DNA from: Deltaproteobacteria bacterium
GTDB taxonomy: Bacteria > Desulfobacterota > BSN033 > UBA1163
Assembly (NCBI GenBank): GCA_016875195.1
Contig: VGRY01000010.1
Location: 19,145-83,144 of the forward strand
DNA length: 64,000 nucleotides
Reading direction: 5' to 3'
Part shown: positions 21,397 through 30,140 of the stretch, piece after piece
Layout: each line of letters begins with the position of its first letter
Numbering within the stretch: position 1 is the stretch's first letter
Position numbers and translations under genes: made by a program
The notes under the pieces: model-generated
The model's input: only the letters and a program-made list of their open reading frames with translations
What the model was told of the DNA's origin: nothing
Databases searched by the model: none

Positions 21397-21837
21397 TTAG
21401 ATTTTTTCAAAAACAAGTTTGGAGATCAGTTCTTCAAGATCCACCGAAGATTGGGTTTCCCTGATTCTCCCCCCCGGAGAGATGAATTTATCAGATCCTC
21501 CTGGCGTGATCTCAATATACTTTTCTCCCACCAATCCTTTGGTCTTGATGGAGGCGATGGCATCCTCCTGAATCTTTACCTTCGATGACAGGCTCAGGAT
21601 GATCCTGGCCTGATAATTCTCAAGGGCGATGTTCTTCACGCGACCCACTTCCACACCGGCGATGACGATATTCGACCCTTGTTTCACCCCCCCGCTATTG
21701 GAGAAGATGGCATAGATCTCATAACCTTTTCCTCCAACGACTTCCATTTTCCCCAATTTGATTGAGAGGTAGCCGAGGCAGAGCATCCCGGCAAGAACGA
21801 ATAATCCCACGGCCAATTCGATGTTATATTTTTTCAT
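21397..21837 (-). CDS. mlaD: MlaD, MCE-domain periplasmic subunit
   Basis: 146 residues from ATG 21837 (GAGGTGAAG). One N-terminal membrane segment (ELAVGLFVLAGMLCLGYLSI), then a single MCE domain: YEIYAIFSNSGGVKQGSNIVIAGVEVGRVKNI, and TKGLVGEKYIEITPGG. Hexamers of MlaD form a ring with a lipid tunnel on top of MlaE. It begins 10 bases after mlaF. A short C-terminal helix (SVDLEELISKLVFEKI) follows the domain. Confidence 0.94.
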   Translation of the reverse strand: MKKYNIELAVGLFVLAGMLCLGYLSIKLGKMEVVGGKGYEIYAIFSNSGGVKQGSNIVIAGVEVGRVKNIALENYQARIILSLSSKVKIQEDAIASIKTKGLVGEKYIEITPGGSDKFISPGGRIRETQSSVDLEELISKLVFEKI

Positions 21838-21847
21838 CTCTTCACCT

Positions 21848-22594
21848 CTAATATAACTTGAACGCTCCACCGGTCGCCCCGCTGATAAATTGTCGGATGA
21901 CCGGGTCGCTTGAAGATAATATCTCTTCAGGGGTGCCTATGGTCCAGATCTTTCCCTCATGTAACATCGCCACGCGATGGGCGATCTGGAACACCCTTGA
22001 GAGTTCGTGGCTGACGATGATGGCTGTAAACCCGAGATGTTCATGGAGCGACTTAATCAGGTCGAGAATCGTATGGGCGATGATGGGGTCGAGGCCGGTG
22101 GTCGGTTCGTCAAAAAGCATGACCTCCGGTTTTGTGACCAGGGCCCGTGCAAACGCTGTGCGCTTGATCATTCCTCCGCTGAGTTCAGCCGGATATTTAT
22201 TTTCTGCCCCGGCCAATCCAACCTGATCCAGTTCCTTGAACACCCTTTCGTTGATCTCTTTTTCACTCAATTTCGTTTTCTCGCGCAGGGGAAAGGCCAC
22301 ATTGTCATAGACCGTGAAGGAAGTAAACAAGGCGCCATTCTGGAATAGAAATCCTATCCGGCTCCTGATCTCCTCAAGGTCATTTCCTTTACAGTGACCT
22401 ATGTCCTTTCCGTCGATAAAGACATGTCCTTGGTCGGGTTTTAACAATCCTACAATATGTTTCAGAATGACACTTTTCCCATTGCCGCTTCCGCCGATCA
22501 GCGCTAAAATCTCTCCCTTTTCCATCTGGAAAGAGATGCCCTTGAGGACCTCAAACCCATTGAATGATTTATGGATGTTTTCAAGCCGAATCAT
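21848..22594 (-). CDS. mlaF: MlaF, ABC transporter ATPase of the Mla system
   Basis: 248 residues. Walker A GGSGNGKS (with N instead of the usual A/C), Q-loop FLFQNGALF, signature LSGGMIKRTAFARAL, Walker B VMLFDEPTTGLDP and H-loop VSHE. The LSGGMxKR form is typical of MlaF/MCE-type ATPases. It powers phospholipid transfer together with MlaE and MlaD at the inner membrane. It starts 85 bases after mlaE. Confidence 0.94.
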   Translation of the reverse strand: MIRLENIHKSFNGFEVLKGISFQMEKGEILALIGGSGNGKSVILKHIVGLLKPDQGHVFIDGKDIGHCKGNDLEEIRSRIGFLFQNGALFTSFTVYDNVAFPLREKTKLSEKEINERVFKELDQVGLAGAENKYPAELSGGMIKRTAFARALVTKPEVMLFDEPTTGLDPIIAHTILDLIKSLHEHLGFTAIIVSHELSRVFQIAHRVAMLHEGKIWTIGTPEEILSSSDPVIRQFISGATGGAFKLY

Positions 22595-22679
22595 CTTTTT
22601 CTTTCTATCTCTTCGTTTTGAGTGGCAATGGCCCTCCGAATATGTAACTCAGGGTTTTAGACCTGAAGCTCCTTTCGTC

Positions 22680-23447
22680 TTAAAAGAGTAAAGACGTCAT
22701 GATATAATCCCAGAACAGGACCAGGACCGATGAGAGCACCACGGCCTGAGTGGTGGCCTTGCTCACCCCTTCAGCCCCAAATCCGGCATGATAGCCTTTA
22801 TAACTACAGACCCAGCTGATGATGGCTCCGAAACTGAGAGATTTATAAATCCCCTCCAGGACATCCTCAATCCCCACATAGTTGGCCATTTCACCGAAAT
22901 AGGTTCCTTGACCAACTCCCAGCAATCTTCCTCCTACGAAATATCCGCCGAAAATGCCGACCACATCGAAGATGGCAGTCAGGAGGGGAAGGGCGATGAT
23001 GCCTGCAATCAGTTTTGGAACGATCAGATATCGAAAGGGATTGAGCCCCATCAACTCCATGGCGTCAATCTGTTCGCTGGTCCGCATGATCCCGATTTCG
23101 GCCGTTATTGCAGAGCCAGCCCTTCCTGTTACCATGAGAGCAGCAAGGACCGGCCCCAGTTCCTTGATGAGGGATAGGGCGACCATCGGCCCGAGCAGTG
23201 CGGTCGAACCAAAACGGTTAAGGGTATAGAATCCCTGCAGACCGAGGACCATTCCCGAAAAAGCCCCCGTCAGAAAAATGACCAGTGTGGATTGGTACCC
23301 GATAAACCAGATTTGTTTGATGATCCAGGAAAATTTTAAGGGAGGCGTGAAGGCGCAGAAGAGGGTCTGGACAAAGAAAAGGCCCATCCTTCCCATACCC
23401 TGTAAACCATCGAGTGTGACCCCGCCTAATTTTCTAATCCAAACCAT
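22680..23447 (-). CDS. mlaE: MlaE, permease of the Mla phospholipid transporter
   Basis: 255 residues from ATG 23447. About five membrane segments (for example SWIIKQIWFIGYQSTLVIFL; LLGPMVALSLIKELGPVLAALMV). The KELGPVLAALMVTGRAGSAITAEIG and EQIDAMELMGLNPFRYLIVP sequences are the MlaE signature. First gene of mlaEFDCA. A promoter with TTGACA and CATAAT predicts a transcript beginning at or within a base or two of this ATG, and no ribosome site precedes it. A TTG 12 codons upstream would overlap the -35 element. Confidence 0.93.
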   Translation of the reverse strand: MVWIRKLGGVTLDGLQGMGRMGLFFVQTLFCAFTPPLKFSWIIKQIWFIGYQSTLVIFLTGAFSGMVLGLQGFYTLNRFGSTALLGPMVALSLIKELGPVLAALMVTGRAGSAITAEIGIMRTSEQIDAMELMGLNPFRYLIVPKLIAGIIALPLLTAIFDVVGIFGGYFVGGRLLGVGQGTYFGEMANYVGIEDVLEGIYKSLSFGAIISWVCSYKGYHAGFGAEGVSKATTQAVVLSSVLVLFWDYIMTSLLF

Positions 23448-23454
23448 GGAAAAA

Positions 23455-23483
23455 ATTATGTCAAATTTTGTTTCGGATGTCAA
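23455..23483 (-). promoter_or_regulatory. Promoter of the mla operon, possibly leaderless
   Basis: TTGACA at 23483-23478 and CATAAT at 23460-23455 on the minus strand, exactly 17 bases apart. The expected start of transcription (about 23448) coincides with the mlaE ATG at 23447-23445. Confidence 0.6.
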
Positions 23484-23568
23484 AAGCCTTTTTTAAAAAA
23501 AAAGCAGAAGCTTTAGAGGTAGTATCGAAGGCATACCCCGAGCGTTAGGTTAGGGATGAATAAATTCT

Positions 23569-23596
23569 ATTGACATCTGGCCCAATTCTTTATAAA
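23569..23596 (+). promoter_or_regulatory. Probable promoter of pyrE
   Basis: TTGACA (23570-23575) and TATAAA (23591-23596) with 15 bases between them, 28 bases before the pyrE ATG. The spacing is one or two bases short of ideal. Only candidate in the mlaE-pyrE divergent gap. Confidence 0.5.
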
Positions 23597-23624
23597 AGTG
23601 GTTACAAACATTTCTGGAGGGCTT

Positions 23625-24296
23625 ATGATCCTGGGAATCGAAGAGATCGAAAAGAAGGTGTGGGAGGAGGAGAAGCTCTTTCTGACGAAACAGGTGGGAA
23701 TCCTCCTCATTAAAAACGATGCCATTAAATTCGGGGACTATATTCTGGCCTCGGGCAAAAAGAGCCCTTATTATATTGATCTGAGGCTGACTATCTCCAG
23801 CCCGATTACAATGGACTGGATTGCCAACTCCCTGACGCGAATCGTCGTGAATGAGATTAACAAAGACAAAATAGATAAGATCTTGGGAGTGCCTACCGCA
23901 GGAGTTCCATTTGCCACCATGGTCAGCCAGAAGTTGGGTATCCCCCTCATTTATTACCGTCAAGCTCGGAAGGAACATGGCGTAAGAAAAAAGATTGAGG
24001 GCACCCTAAGCCGAAACGACAGGGTACTCATCGTGGACGATCTCATCACCACAGGAGAGAGTGTGATTGAAGCGGCGGAAGTGGTTAGAGATCAGGGCGG
24101 CGTGGTCAACGAACTGGTGGTTCTGCTCGACCGTGAACAGGGAGGAGGAGAGAGGCTCAGGTTATCCCGAATTGAACCTCATGCCCTGTTTAAAATATCC
24201 GATGCGATGGAATGGCTTCACCATGTCGGTTTGATTGGCGATAAGATCTACGCGACCGTAAAAGAATATATTACGGAAGAAAATAAGGCTTCTTAA
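23625..24296 (+). CDS. pyrE: Orotate phosphoribosyltransferase
   Basis: 223 residues from ATG 23625 (GGAGG upstream). Joins orotate and PRPP to give OMP in pyrimidine synthesis. Seen: GDYILASGKKSPYYIDLR, ILGVPTAGVPFATMVS, YYRQARKEHGVRKKIEG and the PRPP loop VLIVDDLITTGES. Its partner pyrF lies 39 kb away in the same window. The last 4 bases overlap the end of purF on the other strand. Confidence 0.95.
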   Translation: MILGIEEIEKKVWEEEKLFLTKQVGILLIKNDAIKFGDYILASGKKSPYYIDLRLTISSPITMDWIANSLTRIVVNEINKDKIDKILGVPTAGVPFATMVSQKLGIPLIYYRQARKEHGVRKKIEGTLSRNDRVLIVDDLITTGESVIEAAEVVRDQGGVVNELVVLLDREQGGGERLRLSRIEPHALFKISDAMEWLHHVGLIGDKIYATVKEYITEENKAS

Positions 24297-25630
24297 AAAG
24301 AGTAGGGATATTCTCCGGTGAAACAGGCGTAACAGAAGTGTTCTTCCTCACCCCTGACACACTTTTTCAATCCCTCAACACTCAGATAATGTAAAGAAGT
24401 AGCATGAATAAATTTCTGGATTTCACCAACTGCATGGGAGGAGGCGATCAATTCGGATTTTTTTGGCGTGTCAATGCCAAAAAAACAGGGGTCGGTGATG
24501 GGCGGGGAGCTGATCCGGACATGAACTTCCTTGGCACCGACATTTCTAAACATTCTGACGATCTTTCGGCTGGTTGTCGCACGTACGATGGAGTCGTCCA
24601 CAATAGCGATTTTCTTTCCTTTCAATAGTTCTCTGACAGGATTCAGTTTTATCTTGACGCCGAAATGGCGGATCCGCTGATCCGGTTCGATAAAGGTTCG
24701 CCCCACGTAGTGGTTCCGGATCATTCCGAGTTCAAGGGGAACGTTCGATTGCGAGGCATAACCCAGCGCAGCGGGGAATCCTGAATCCGGGATGGGGACG
24801 GTCATGTCTGCCCCTGAAGGTGATTCTTTGGAGAGCTGGGCTCCAAAGGTTTTTCTCATTTCATAAACATTATGATTGAAGATGAAACTGTCCGGGCGGG
24901 CGAAATAGATAAATTCGAAAATACATTGACGTAACTGCCTGTGAGGGAAGGGATTGAAGGATTTAATTCCTGCATCATTGACGAGAAGGATTTCTCCTGG
25001 TTGGATCTCCCTGACAAACTTGGCGCCGATGAGGTCAAAGGCACAGGTTTCCGATGCAACCACCGGGGAGCCTTTAAGGGAGCCGAGAATCAGCGGCCTG
25101 AAACCCATGGGATCTCTTGCGACCACCATCTCCTTATCCGTGAGAAAGAGGAGAGAATAGGCGCCCTCGACCTGACGGAGGGCGTGGATAGTTCGGTCCA
25201 GGAATGTTTTTTCCTTTGAACGGGCGATCAGGTGAACGATCACCTCCGTATCCATATTCGACTGAAAGATCGAACCCCTTGACTCCAGTTCACTCCTGAT
25301 CAGAGAGGCATTGGTCAGATTACCATTATGGGCGATCGATACCATTCCATTGGCATAGTCCACTACAAAAGGCTGAGCGTTTTTGAGTTCACTGGAACCG
25401 GTTGTCGAATACCGAACATGACCGATTGCACTCCTTCCTGAAAGTTTTTTTAAGAGATCTTTGGTGAAAACTTCCGAGACCAGTCCCATCTGGCGATAGT
25501 GGTGGAGCTGTTTCCCATCGGATGAGACGATTCCGGCGCTCTCCTGTCCGCGATGTTGAAGGGCATAAAGACCTAAATAGGCATGGTTGGATGCCTCCAC
25601 GTGATCATAAATTCCAAAGATACCGCACAT
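24293..25630 (-). CDS. purF: Amidophosphoribosyltransferase
   Basis: 445 residues from ATG 25630 (AGGAGG). First step of purine synthesis: PRPP plus glutamine to phosphoribosylamine. The nucleophile is Cys2 directly after the start (MCGIFGIYDH), so there is no propeptide of the Bacillus type. Also seen: LYALQHRGQESAGI, GHVRYSTTG, AHNGNL, EGAYSLLFL, RDPMGFRPL, DSGFPAALGYA and the PRPP loop IAIVDDSIVRATTSRK. Convergent with pyrE, their stop codons overlapping. Confidence 0.96.
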   Translation of the reverse strand: MCGIFGIYDHVEASNHAYLGLYALQHRGQESAGIVSSDGKQLHHYRQMGLVSEVFTKDLLKKLSGRSAIGHVRYSTTGSSELKNAQPFVVDYANGMVSIAHNGNLTNASLIRSELESRGSIFQSNMDTEVIVHLIARSKEKTFLDRTIHALRQVEGAYSLLFLTDKEMVVARDPMGFRPLILGSLKGSPVVASETCAFDLIGAKFVREIQPGEILLVNDAGIKSFNPFPHRQLRQCIFEFIYFARPDSFIFNHNVYEMRKTFGAQLSKESPSGADMTVPIPDSGFPAALGYASQSNVPLELGMIRNHYVGRTFIEPDQRIRHFGVKIKLNPVRELLKGKKIAIVDDSIVRATTSRKIVRMFRNVGAKEVHVRISSPPITDPCFFGIDTPKKSELIASSHAVGEIQKFIHATSLHYLSVEGLKKCVRGEEEHFCYACFTGEYPYSF

Positions 25631-25905
25631 CTTTTTCAACCTCCTGAGATGAAGACGGTGAAAATTGATAAGGAAAAATTATCTTAAATTACAAATCATT
25701 ACGGATCATTGTTAAAGTTATCTTTGAAGTTATTTCTGGGCTGTTGCCAAACCTCTTTAGTTTCTTTGGCAATGAATACGAAGCAAGGCGTCAAGATTAA
25801 GACTAAATGGCGGACAAGAAATTTATAATGGGTTTAGAATAGTTTGTCAATAAAACTTCAAGAGATTTCTGAAAAATTACTTTCACCCTTTTAGTACATA
25901 CCTTT

Positions 25906-27315
25906 TTAAACCTTAAATTTTTCCTTTAATACCTGCATGGCCTCTTCAGTTGTTTTGATCTCGCCTTCGATCTGTTTTTCTCGGATGAAATTTAAGATTT
26001 CTCCCACCTTTGGCCCAGAAGGGTAGCCCAGAGCCATCACATCGTGGCCGCTGATGAGGGGTGGGGGATGGACGATATCCTTCTCTGCGAACAGTTGAAG
26101 AAGTCGAAGACAATGGCCTTCAACAATTTCGTCAATCTGGATGGAAAGGATTCCCCTACTTGCCTCTTTATCCGCGAGGGTGTGGAGGACGAGAAGAGGT
26201 GTTTCTTCCCCAATCTGATTGACCAGCCTTTTGAGAGCAGACTCACCGGTCTCCGAGGAGAGGTTGAGGATTCTCATATGATGTTTGATGAGATGAAGAA
26301 CCCGGTTCTTCATCTCATTGGAGAACCTCAGTCTATCCATGATGGCTTCAGCTCTCTTGCAGGAGAAGGACTCGTGATAATAGAAATGGATTTTCCCTTT
26401 GTCATCATGGGAGTAAGTGTCCTGTTTTCCAAGATCATGGAAGAGTGAGGCATAATAGAGAGCCAACCTATCTTCCAGGGGTAGAGAGATTGCCTTTCCA
26501 TTTTGAGTCACCCATTCCGCTGCCCAGCAAATCTTATCAATCATCAGAAGGATATGGGAGAGGACATTGAGATGGTGGTGTTTGTTTTGGCCAAGATGTT
26601 CAAGCCCTGTTAACTCAGGCATGAGAACGAGCAGGAGTCCTAATTCATAGAGGGATTTTATTCCGAGCCCTGGCCTGGAGGAGAGAAGGATCCGGTCCAG
26701 TTCCATCTTGATCCTTTCACCGGGAAGATTCCTGGCCGATTCCTTCCTTGCAAAGATCATTTCCTCTAATTGAATATCGATTCTAAAACCTTCATGGGTA
26801 CAGAGATAACGGACCGCTCGTAGTATCCTTAAGGGATCCTGTTCCAAAGAGCGAGGAGAAACGGAACGGATCACTCCGTTCTCAATATCGTTGAAAGCCC
26901 CTTCCACTGAATGGCATGTCTCATCGCGGAGAGAAACAGCGATGGCGTTCATCGTGAAGTCCCTCCGCTGAAGGTCCTCTTCAAGGGTTTCTCCCTGGAA
27001 AAAGGTGAGATCTATCGATACCTCTTTCCGGATCATCCGGTAAGTGACGGTGCCTACCTCTTCTTTTCCAACTTTAAAGAAATGGAATCCGAGATTTTTC
27101 TCAATCGTTGGAATGAAAGATGAGAATTCCTTTGGGAGGGTGAAGTCATAATCCATCGCGACCTGTTGGGAGCCAGGGGAGCGGGCTTCAAGCAGAAGAT
27201 CGCGCAGGTAGCCTCCCACAAGAAAGAGGGGAACACCTTTCTCCTTGGCCAGAGTGGAGAGTTTATAAAGGATCGGGTCTTCGAGGACCTTTTGGATTAA
27301 AGCTTTTTCGTCCAT
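25906..27315 (-). CDS. tRNA nucleotidyltransferase/poly(A) polymerase family with HD domain
   Basis: 469 residues from ATG 27315. Adds CCA, or part of it, to tRNA 3' ends. N-terminal class II nucleotidyltransferase domain with LFLVGGYLRDLLL and the metal-binding DYDFTL, then RRDFTMNAIAV, EQDPLRILRAVRYL and RIKMELDRILLS. The C-terminal HD part has NVLSHILLMIDKI, ASLFHDLGKQDTY and HMRILNLSS. A longer frame exists, but the start region there falls within a palindromic repeat (27341-27413). CCA-adding versus A-adding specificity cannot be decided by eye. The only tRNA here encodes its own CCA. Confidence 0.9.
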   Translation of the reverse strand: MDEKALIQKVLEDPILYKLSTLAKEKGVPLFLVGGYLRDLLLEARSPGSQQVAMDYDFTLPKEFSSFIPTIEKNLGFHFFKVGKEEVGTVTYRMIRKEVSIDLTFFQGETLEEDLQRRDFTMNAIAVSLRDETCHSVEGAFNDIENGVIRSVSPRSLEQDPLRILRAVRYLCTHEGFRIDIQLEEMIFARKESARNLPGERIKMELDRILLSSRPGLGIKSLYELGLLLVLMPELTGLEHLGQNKHHHLNVLSHILLMIDKICWAAEWVTQNGKAISLPLEDRLALYYASLFHDLGKQDTYSHDDKGKIHFYYHESFSCKRAEAIMDRLRFSNEMKNRVLHLIKHHMRILNLSSETGESALKRLVNQIGEETPLLVLHTLADKEASRGILSIQIDEIVEGHCLRLLQLFAEKDIVHPPPLISGHDVMALGYPSGPKVGEILNFIREKQIEGEIKTTEEAMQVLKEKFKV

Positions 27316-27340
27316 TGGAGATTTGTTTAGAAAATAGAAA

Positions 27341-27413
27341 CGAATAGCACTAATGGCAGCAAATGACACGAATAGGTTTTATTCGTGAAATTCGTTATCA
27401 TTAGTGTGATTCG
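27341..27413. repeat. Intergenic inverted repeat
   Basis: CGAATAGCACTAAT and ATTAGTGTGATTCG form the ends of an imperfect palindrome, with CACGAATA/TATTCGTG inside. Similar ATTAGTG...ATTCG repeats are widespread intergenic elements. It lies between the divergent CCA-type and dGTPase-like genes and may overlap their control regions. Confidence 0.55.
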
Positions 27414-27525
27414 CCAAATTCTTCTTAAAGGAGATTCTGTTTGATAAACTTCCTTAATTGTGATAGTTTTGCTCCAGAGTCACTTAGCTTTACAAAAGAT
27501 AGACGATTGCGAGGAGGCTTGTCAA

Positions 27526-28590
27526 TTGGCATCAGAACATAAAGCCGGAAAAACGATCAGAGAGGAACTGGAAGAGCAGGAAAAGAAGTTTCTTTCACCC
27601 TTTGCCACATTGAGTTCGATGAGCAAAGGACGACCATCGGTCGAGGAGAAATGTCCTCTCAGACCGGCCTTCCAGCACGACCGGGACCGGATCATCCATT
27701 CCAAATCCTTCAGGAGGTTGACGCATAAGACCCAGGTCTTCCTCGCTCCCACCGGAGACCATTACCGCACCCGATTGACTCATACCCTTGAGGTCTCTCA
27801 AATTGCCCGGACGATTTCAAAGGCCCTTCGGCTCAATGAAGATCTGACCGAAGCCATCTCACTGGGCCACGATCTGGGCCATACACCGTTTGGTCATGCG
27901 GGAGAGGAGACCCTCAATGAAATTCTCCCGGGCGGATTTAACCACTCCGAACAGAGTTTGAGGGTGGTGGATCTTCTCGAAAAAGACGGCAGAGGATTGA
28001 ACCTCACCTTCGAGGTGAGAGATGGCATCTTAAGACATACGAAGGGAAAGGGGGAAATCCTCTGTAAAGACCCTGCTTCAATGGCATCGACGCTCGAGGG
28101 CCAGGTGGTGCGTCTGGCCGATATCATCGCCTACATCAATCACGATATCGATGATGCGATACGGGGCGAAGTGATTTCCCTGAAGGATATTCCTGAGGAT
28201 TGTATCAAACGGTTAGGGGATGCCCATTCGAAGCGGATCAATACGATGGTCAATGATATCGTGTCGGAGACCTTACGGTCGGGAGATGGACGCCTCTCGA
28301 TTTCTGAGGAGGTTCTTTCCGCGATGTGGGATATGAGAGAGTTCCTCTGGGAGAGGGTTTATGAGAACGAGACCGTCCATGCCGATTTCCACAAGGCAGC
28401 CAAGATTTTAAGGGAACTCCACCAATATTTTATGGATCAGCCTGACTTTTTTTTAACATTATTCGAAAGAAAAACCCTCTACGATTCATTAGAGCGTTGT
28501 ATTGCTGATTTCCTCGCTGGCATGACCGACCGGTATGCTTTCAACCTCTATGAGAAACTCTTTCTTCCGCTTCCCTGGATGGCCTTATGA
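27526..28590 (+). CDS. dGTPase-like HD phosphohydrolase
   Basis: 354 residues from a TTG at 27526, chosen because GAGGAGG stands 8 bases before it and the family normally starts near TIREELEEQEKKFLSP; upstream residues do not look conserved. Hydrolyses dNTPs to nucleoside plus triphosphate. Seen: IIHSKSFRRLTHKTQVF, HYRTRLTHTLEVSQIARTI, SLGHDLGHTPFGHAGE, GGFNHSEQSLRVV and LADIIAYINHDIDDA, giving the HD metal-binding residues. The next gene overlaps its stop by 4 bases. Confidence 0.9.
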   Translation: MASEHKAGKTIREELEEQEKKFLSPFATLSSMSKGRPSVEEKCPLRPAFQHDRDRIIHSKSFRRLTHKTQVFLAPTGDHYRTRLTHTLEVSQIARTISKALRLNEDLTEAISLGHDLGHTPFGHAGEETLNEILPGGFNHSEQSLRVVDLLEKDGRGLNLTFEVRDGILRHTKGKGEILCKDPASMASTLEGQVVRLADIIAYINHDIDDAIRGEVISLKDIPEDCIKRLGDAHSKRINTMVNDIVSETLRSGDGRLSISEEVLSAMWDMREFLWERVYENETVHADFHKAAKILRELHQYFMDQPDFFLTLFERKTLYDSLERCIADFLAGMTDRYAFNLYEKLFLPLPWMAL

Positions 28591-29945
28591 AACTGAAAAA
28601 ACAAAATGATCTTCCTTCGATAGAAGAACCTATCGGGGTGATCATCCTGGGTGCAGGCGGAAGAGACTTTCACAATTTCAACACTTTCTTTAAAGAACGT
28701 CCTGGATATCACGTGGTCGCATTTACAGCCACTCAGATTCCTTTTATTTCCAATCGAACTTATCCTCCAGAATTGAGCGGTCCCCTCTATCCAGAAGGAA
28801 TTCCCATCTTTCCCGAGGAAAACCTTCCCCAACTCCTTTCTGAGAAACCTATCCAGATCGTCGTCTTCTCCTACAGTGATATTTCCCATGAAGACTTGAT
28901 GGACAAGGCCTCTCTCATCCTATCCAGGGGGAAGAATTTTATTCTCCTCGGGCCTGAAGAGACGATGCTTACAAGTAACATTCCGGTAATCTCCGTCTGT
29001 GCCGTAAGAACCGGATGTGGGAAATCAGTGATCTCTCGAAAGATCGCTTCCCTTTTGAAAAAGAAGGGGGTGAGAGTTTCTGTGATCCGACATCCCATGG
29101 CCTATTGTACGTTCAAACCAGTACTCCGGTTTTCCGATGTGAAGGATGTGGATGAGGAGGCCTGCACGATTGAGGAAAAAGAGGAATTTGAGCCCCTGGT
29201 TGAAATGGGAATTACTGTATTTGCCGGTATTGACTATCAGCAGGTTTTAAGGGCTGCGGAGAGAGAGTCCCAGGTGATCATCTGGGATGGAGGGAATAAT
29301 GACTTTCCGTTTATCCGGCCGGATCTGGAGATTGTACTCCTTGATGCATTACGGCCCGGCCACGAAATGTTTTATTATCCGGGAGAAGTGAATCTCAGAA
29401 GGGCGAATCATCTCATCATCACGAAGGTGAATGAGGCCGGGGATGCATCCATTCTTCAGATTAAGCAGAATATTTTCAAGGCCAACCCACTGGCAAAGGT
29501 GTGGATGGCTCGTTCTGTTGTCGACGTGGATCACCCGGAATGGATTGAAGGCAAAAGGGTATTGGTCATTGAGGATGGACCCACGATCACGCATGGGGGG
29601 ATGTCCGAAGGGGCAGGGGCATCTGTTTCGAAGAGGGTAGCACGGGAGATGATCGATCCCAAGCCCTATGCGGTTGGCTCGCTAAAAGAAGTCTTCGAGA
29701 GGTATCCTCATATTGGAAAAGTCCTTCCAGCCATGGGATATTCTGAAGTCCAGGTTATGGAACTTGAAGAGACGATTGCAAGGGCGGCGTGCGATGCGGT
29801 GGTCATTGCCACTCCTACCGATCTGGGAAGAAAGATACGGATTGATCAATCTGTCGTGAGGGTAAGATATGATTTTGATATCGATCTGGAGCCTATGGTA
29901 GAGGGATTTTTACAGGATCGAATAAAGACAAAAAATGAACTCTGA
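28587..29945 (+). CDS. Cyclic 2,3-diphosphoglycerate synthetase-like P-loop protein
   Basis: 452 residues. N-terminal Rossmann-like part (IGVIILGAGGRDFHNFNTFF, ISHEDLMDKASLIL), P-loop AVRTGCGKSVISRKIASLL, then VSVIRHPMAYC, IIWDGGNNDFPFIRPDLEIVLLDALRPG, LIITKVNEA, and a C-terminal DAVVIATPTDLGRKI. This is the pattern of the family that includes the archaeal cyclic-DPG synthetase; bacterial members are widely found but their function is not established. The start ATGA overlaps the dGTPase-like stop, so they are co-translated. A solute-making role is only one possibility. Confidence 0.65.
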   Translation: MKLKKQNDLPSIEEPIGVIILGAGGRDFHNFNTFFKERPGYHVVAFTATQIPFISNRTYPPELSGPLYPEGIPIFPEENLPQLLSEKPIQIVVFSYSDISHEDLMDKASLILSRGKNFILLGPEETMLTSNIPVISVCAVRTGCGKSVISRKIASLLKKKGVRVSVIRHPMAYCTFKPVLRFSDVKDVDEEACTIEEKEEFEPLVEMGITVFAGIDYQQVLRAAERESQVIIWDGGNNDFPFIRPDLEIVLLDALRPGHEMFYYPGEVNLRRANHLIITKVNEAGDASILQIKQNIFKANPLAKVWMARSVVDVDHPEWIEGKRVLVIEDGPTITHGGMSEGAGASVSKRVAREMIDPKPYAVGSLKEVFERYPHIGKVLPAMGYSEVQVMELEETIARAACDAVVIATPTDLGRKIRIDQSVVRVRYDFDIDLEPMVEGFLQDRIKTKNEL

Positions 29946-30012
29946 AGTTGACATTGATGTTTGCTTGTGATAATTACTTAAAATTAATGATGAAATTCAC
30001 ATCTTTTCATTT

Positions 30013-30113
30013 ACCCCGTTAGAAAAATGATAAGCCTAAGTTATTCAGGTGGGTTATGTTTCAAAGGAATTCTGATGAAGGATCAATCCACCCTCCCTGA
30101 TTTCTAACGGGGT
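30013..30113. repeat. 101-bp inverted-repeat element upstream of the acidic REC-like gene
   Basis: ACCCCGTTAGAAA (30013-30025) and TTTCTAACGGGGT (30101-30113) are exact inverse copies. Inside them GGTGGGTTA and a TCCACCC also pair. It lies 28 bases before the gene at 30141. It may be a small non-autonomous element or part of a leader. Confidence 0.6.
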
Positions 30114-30140
30114 GAACTCCCATTAAAGGAGAGTTGAAAA

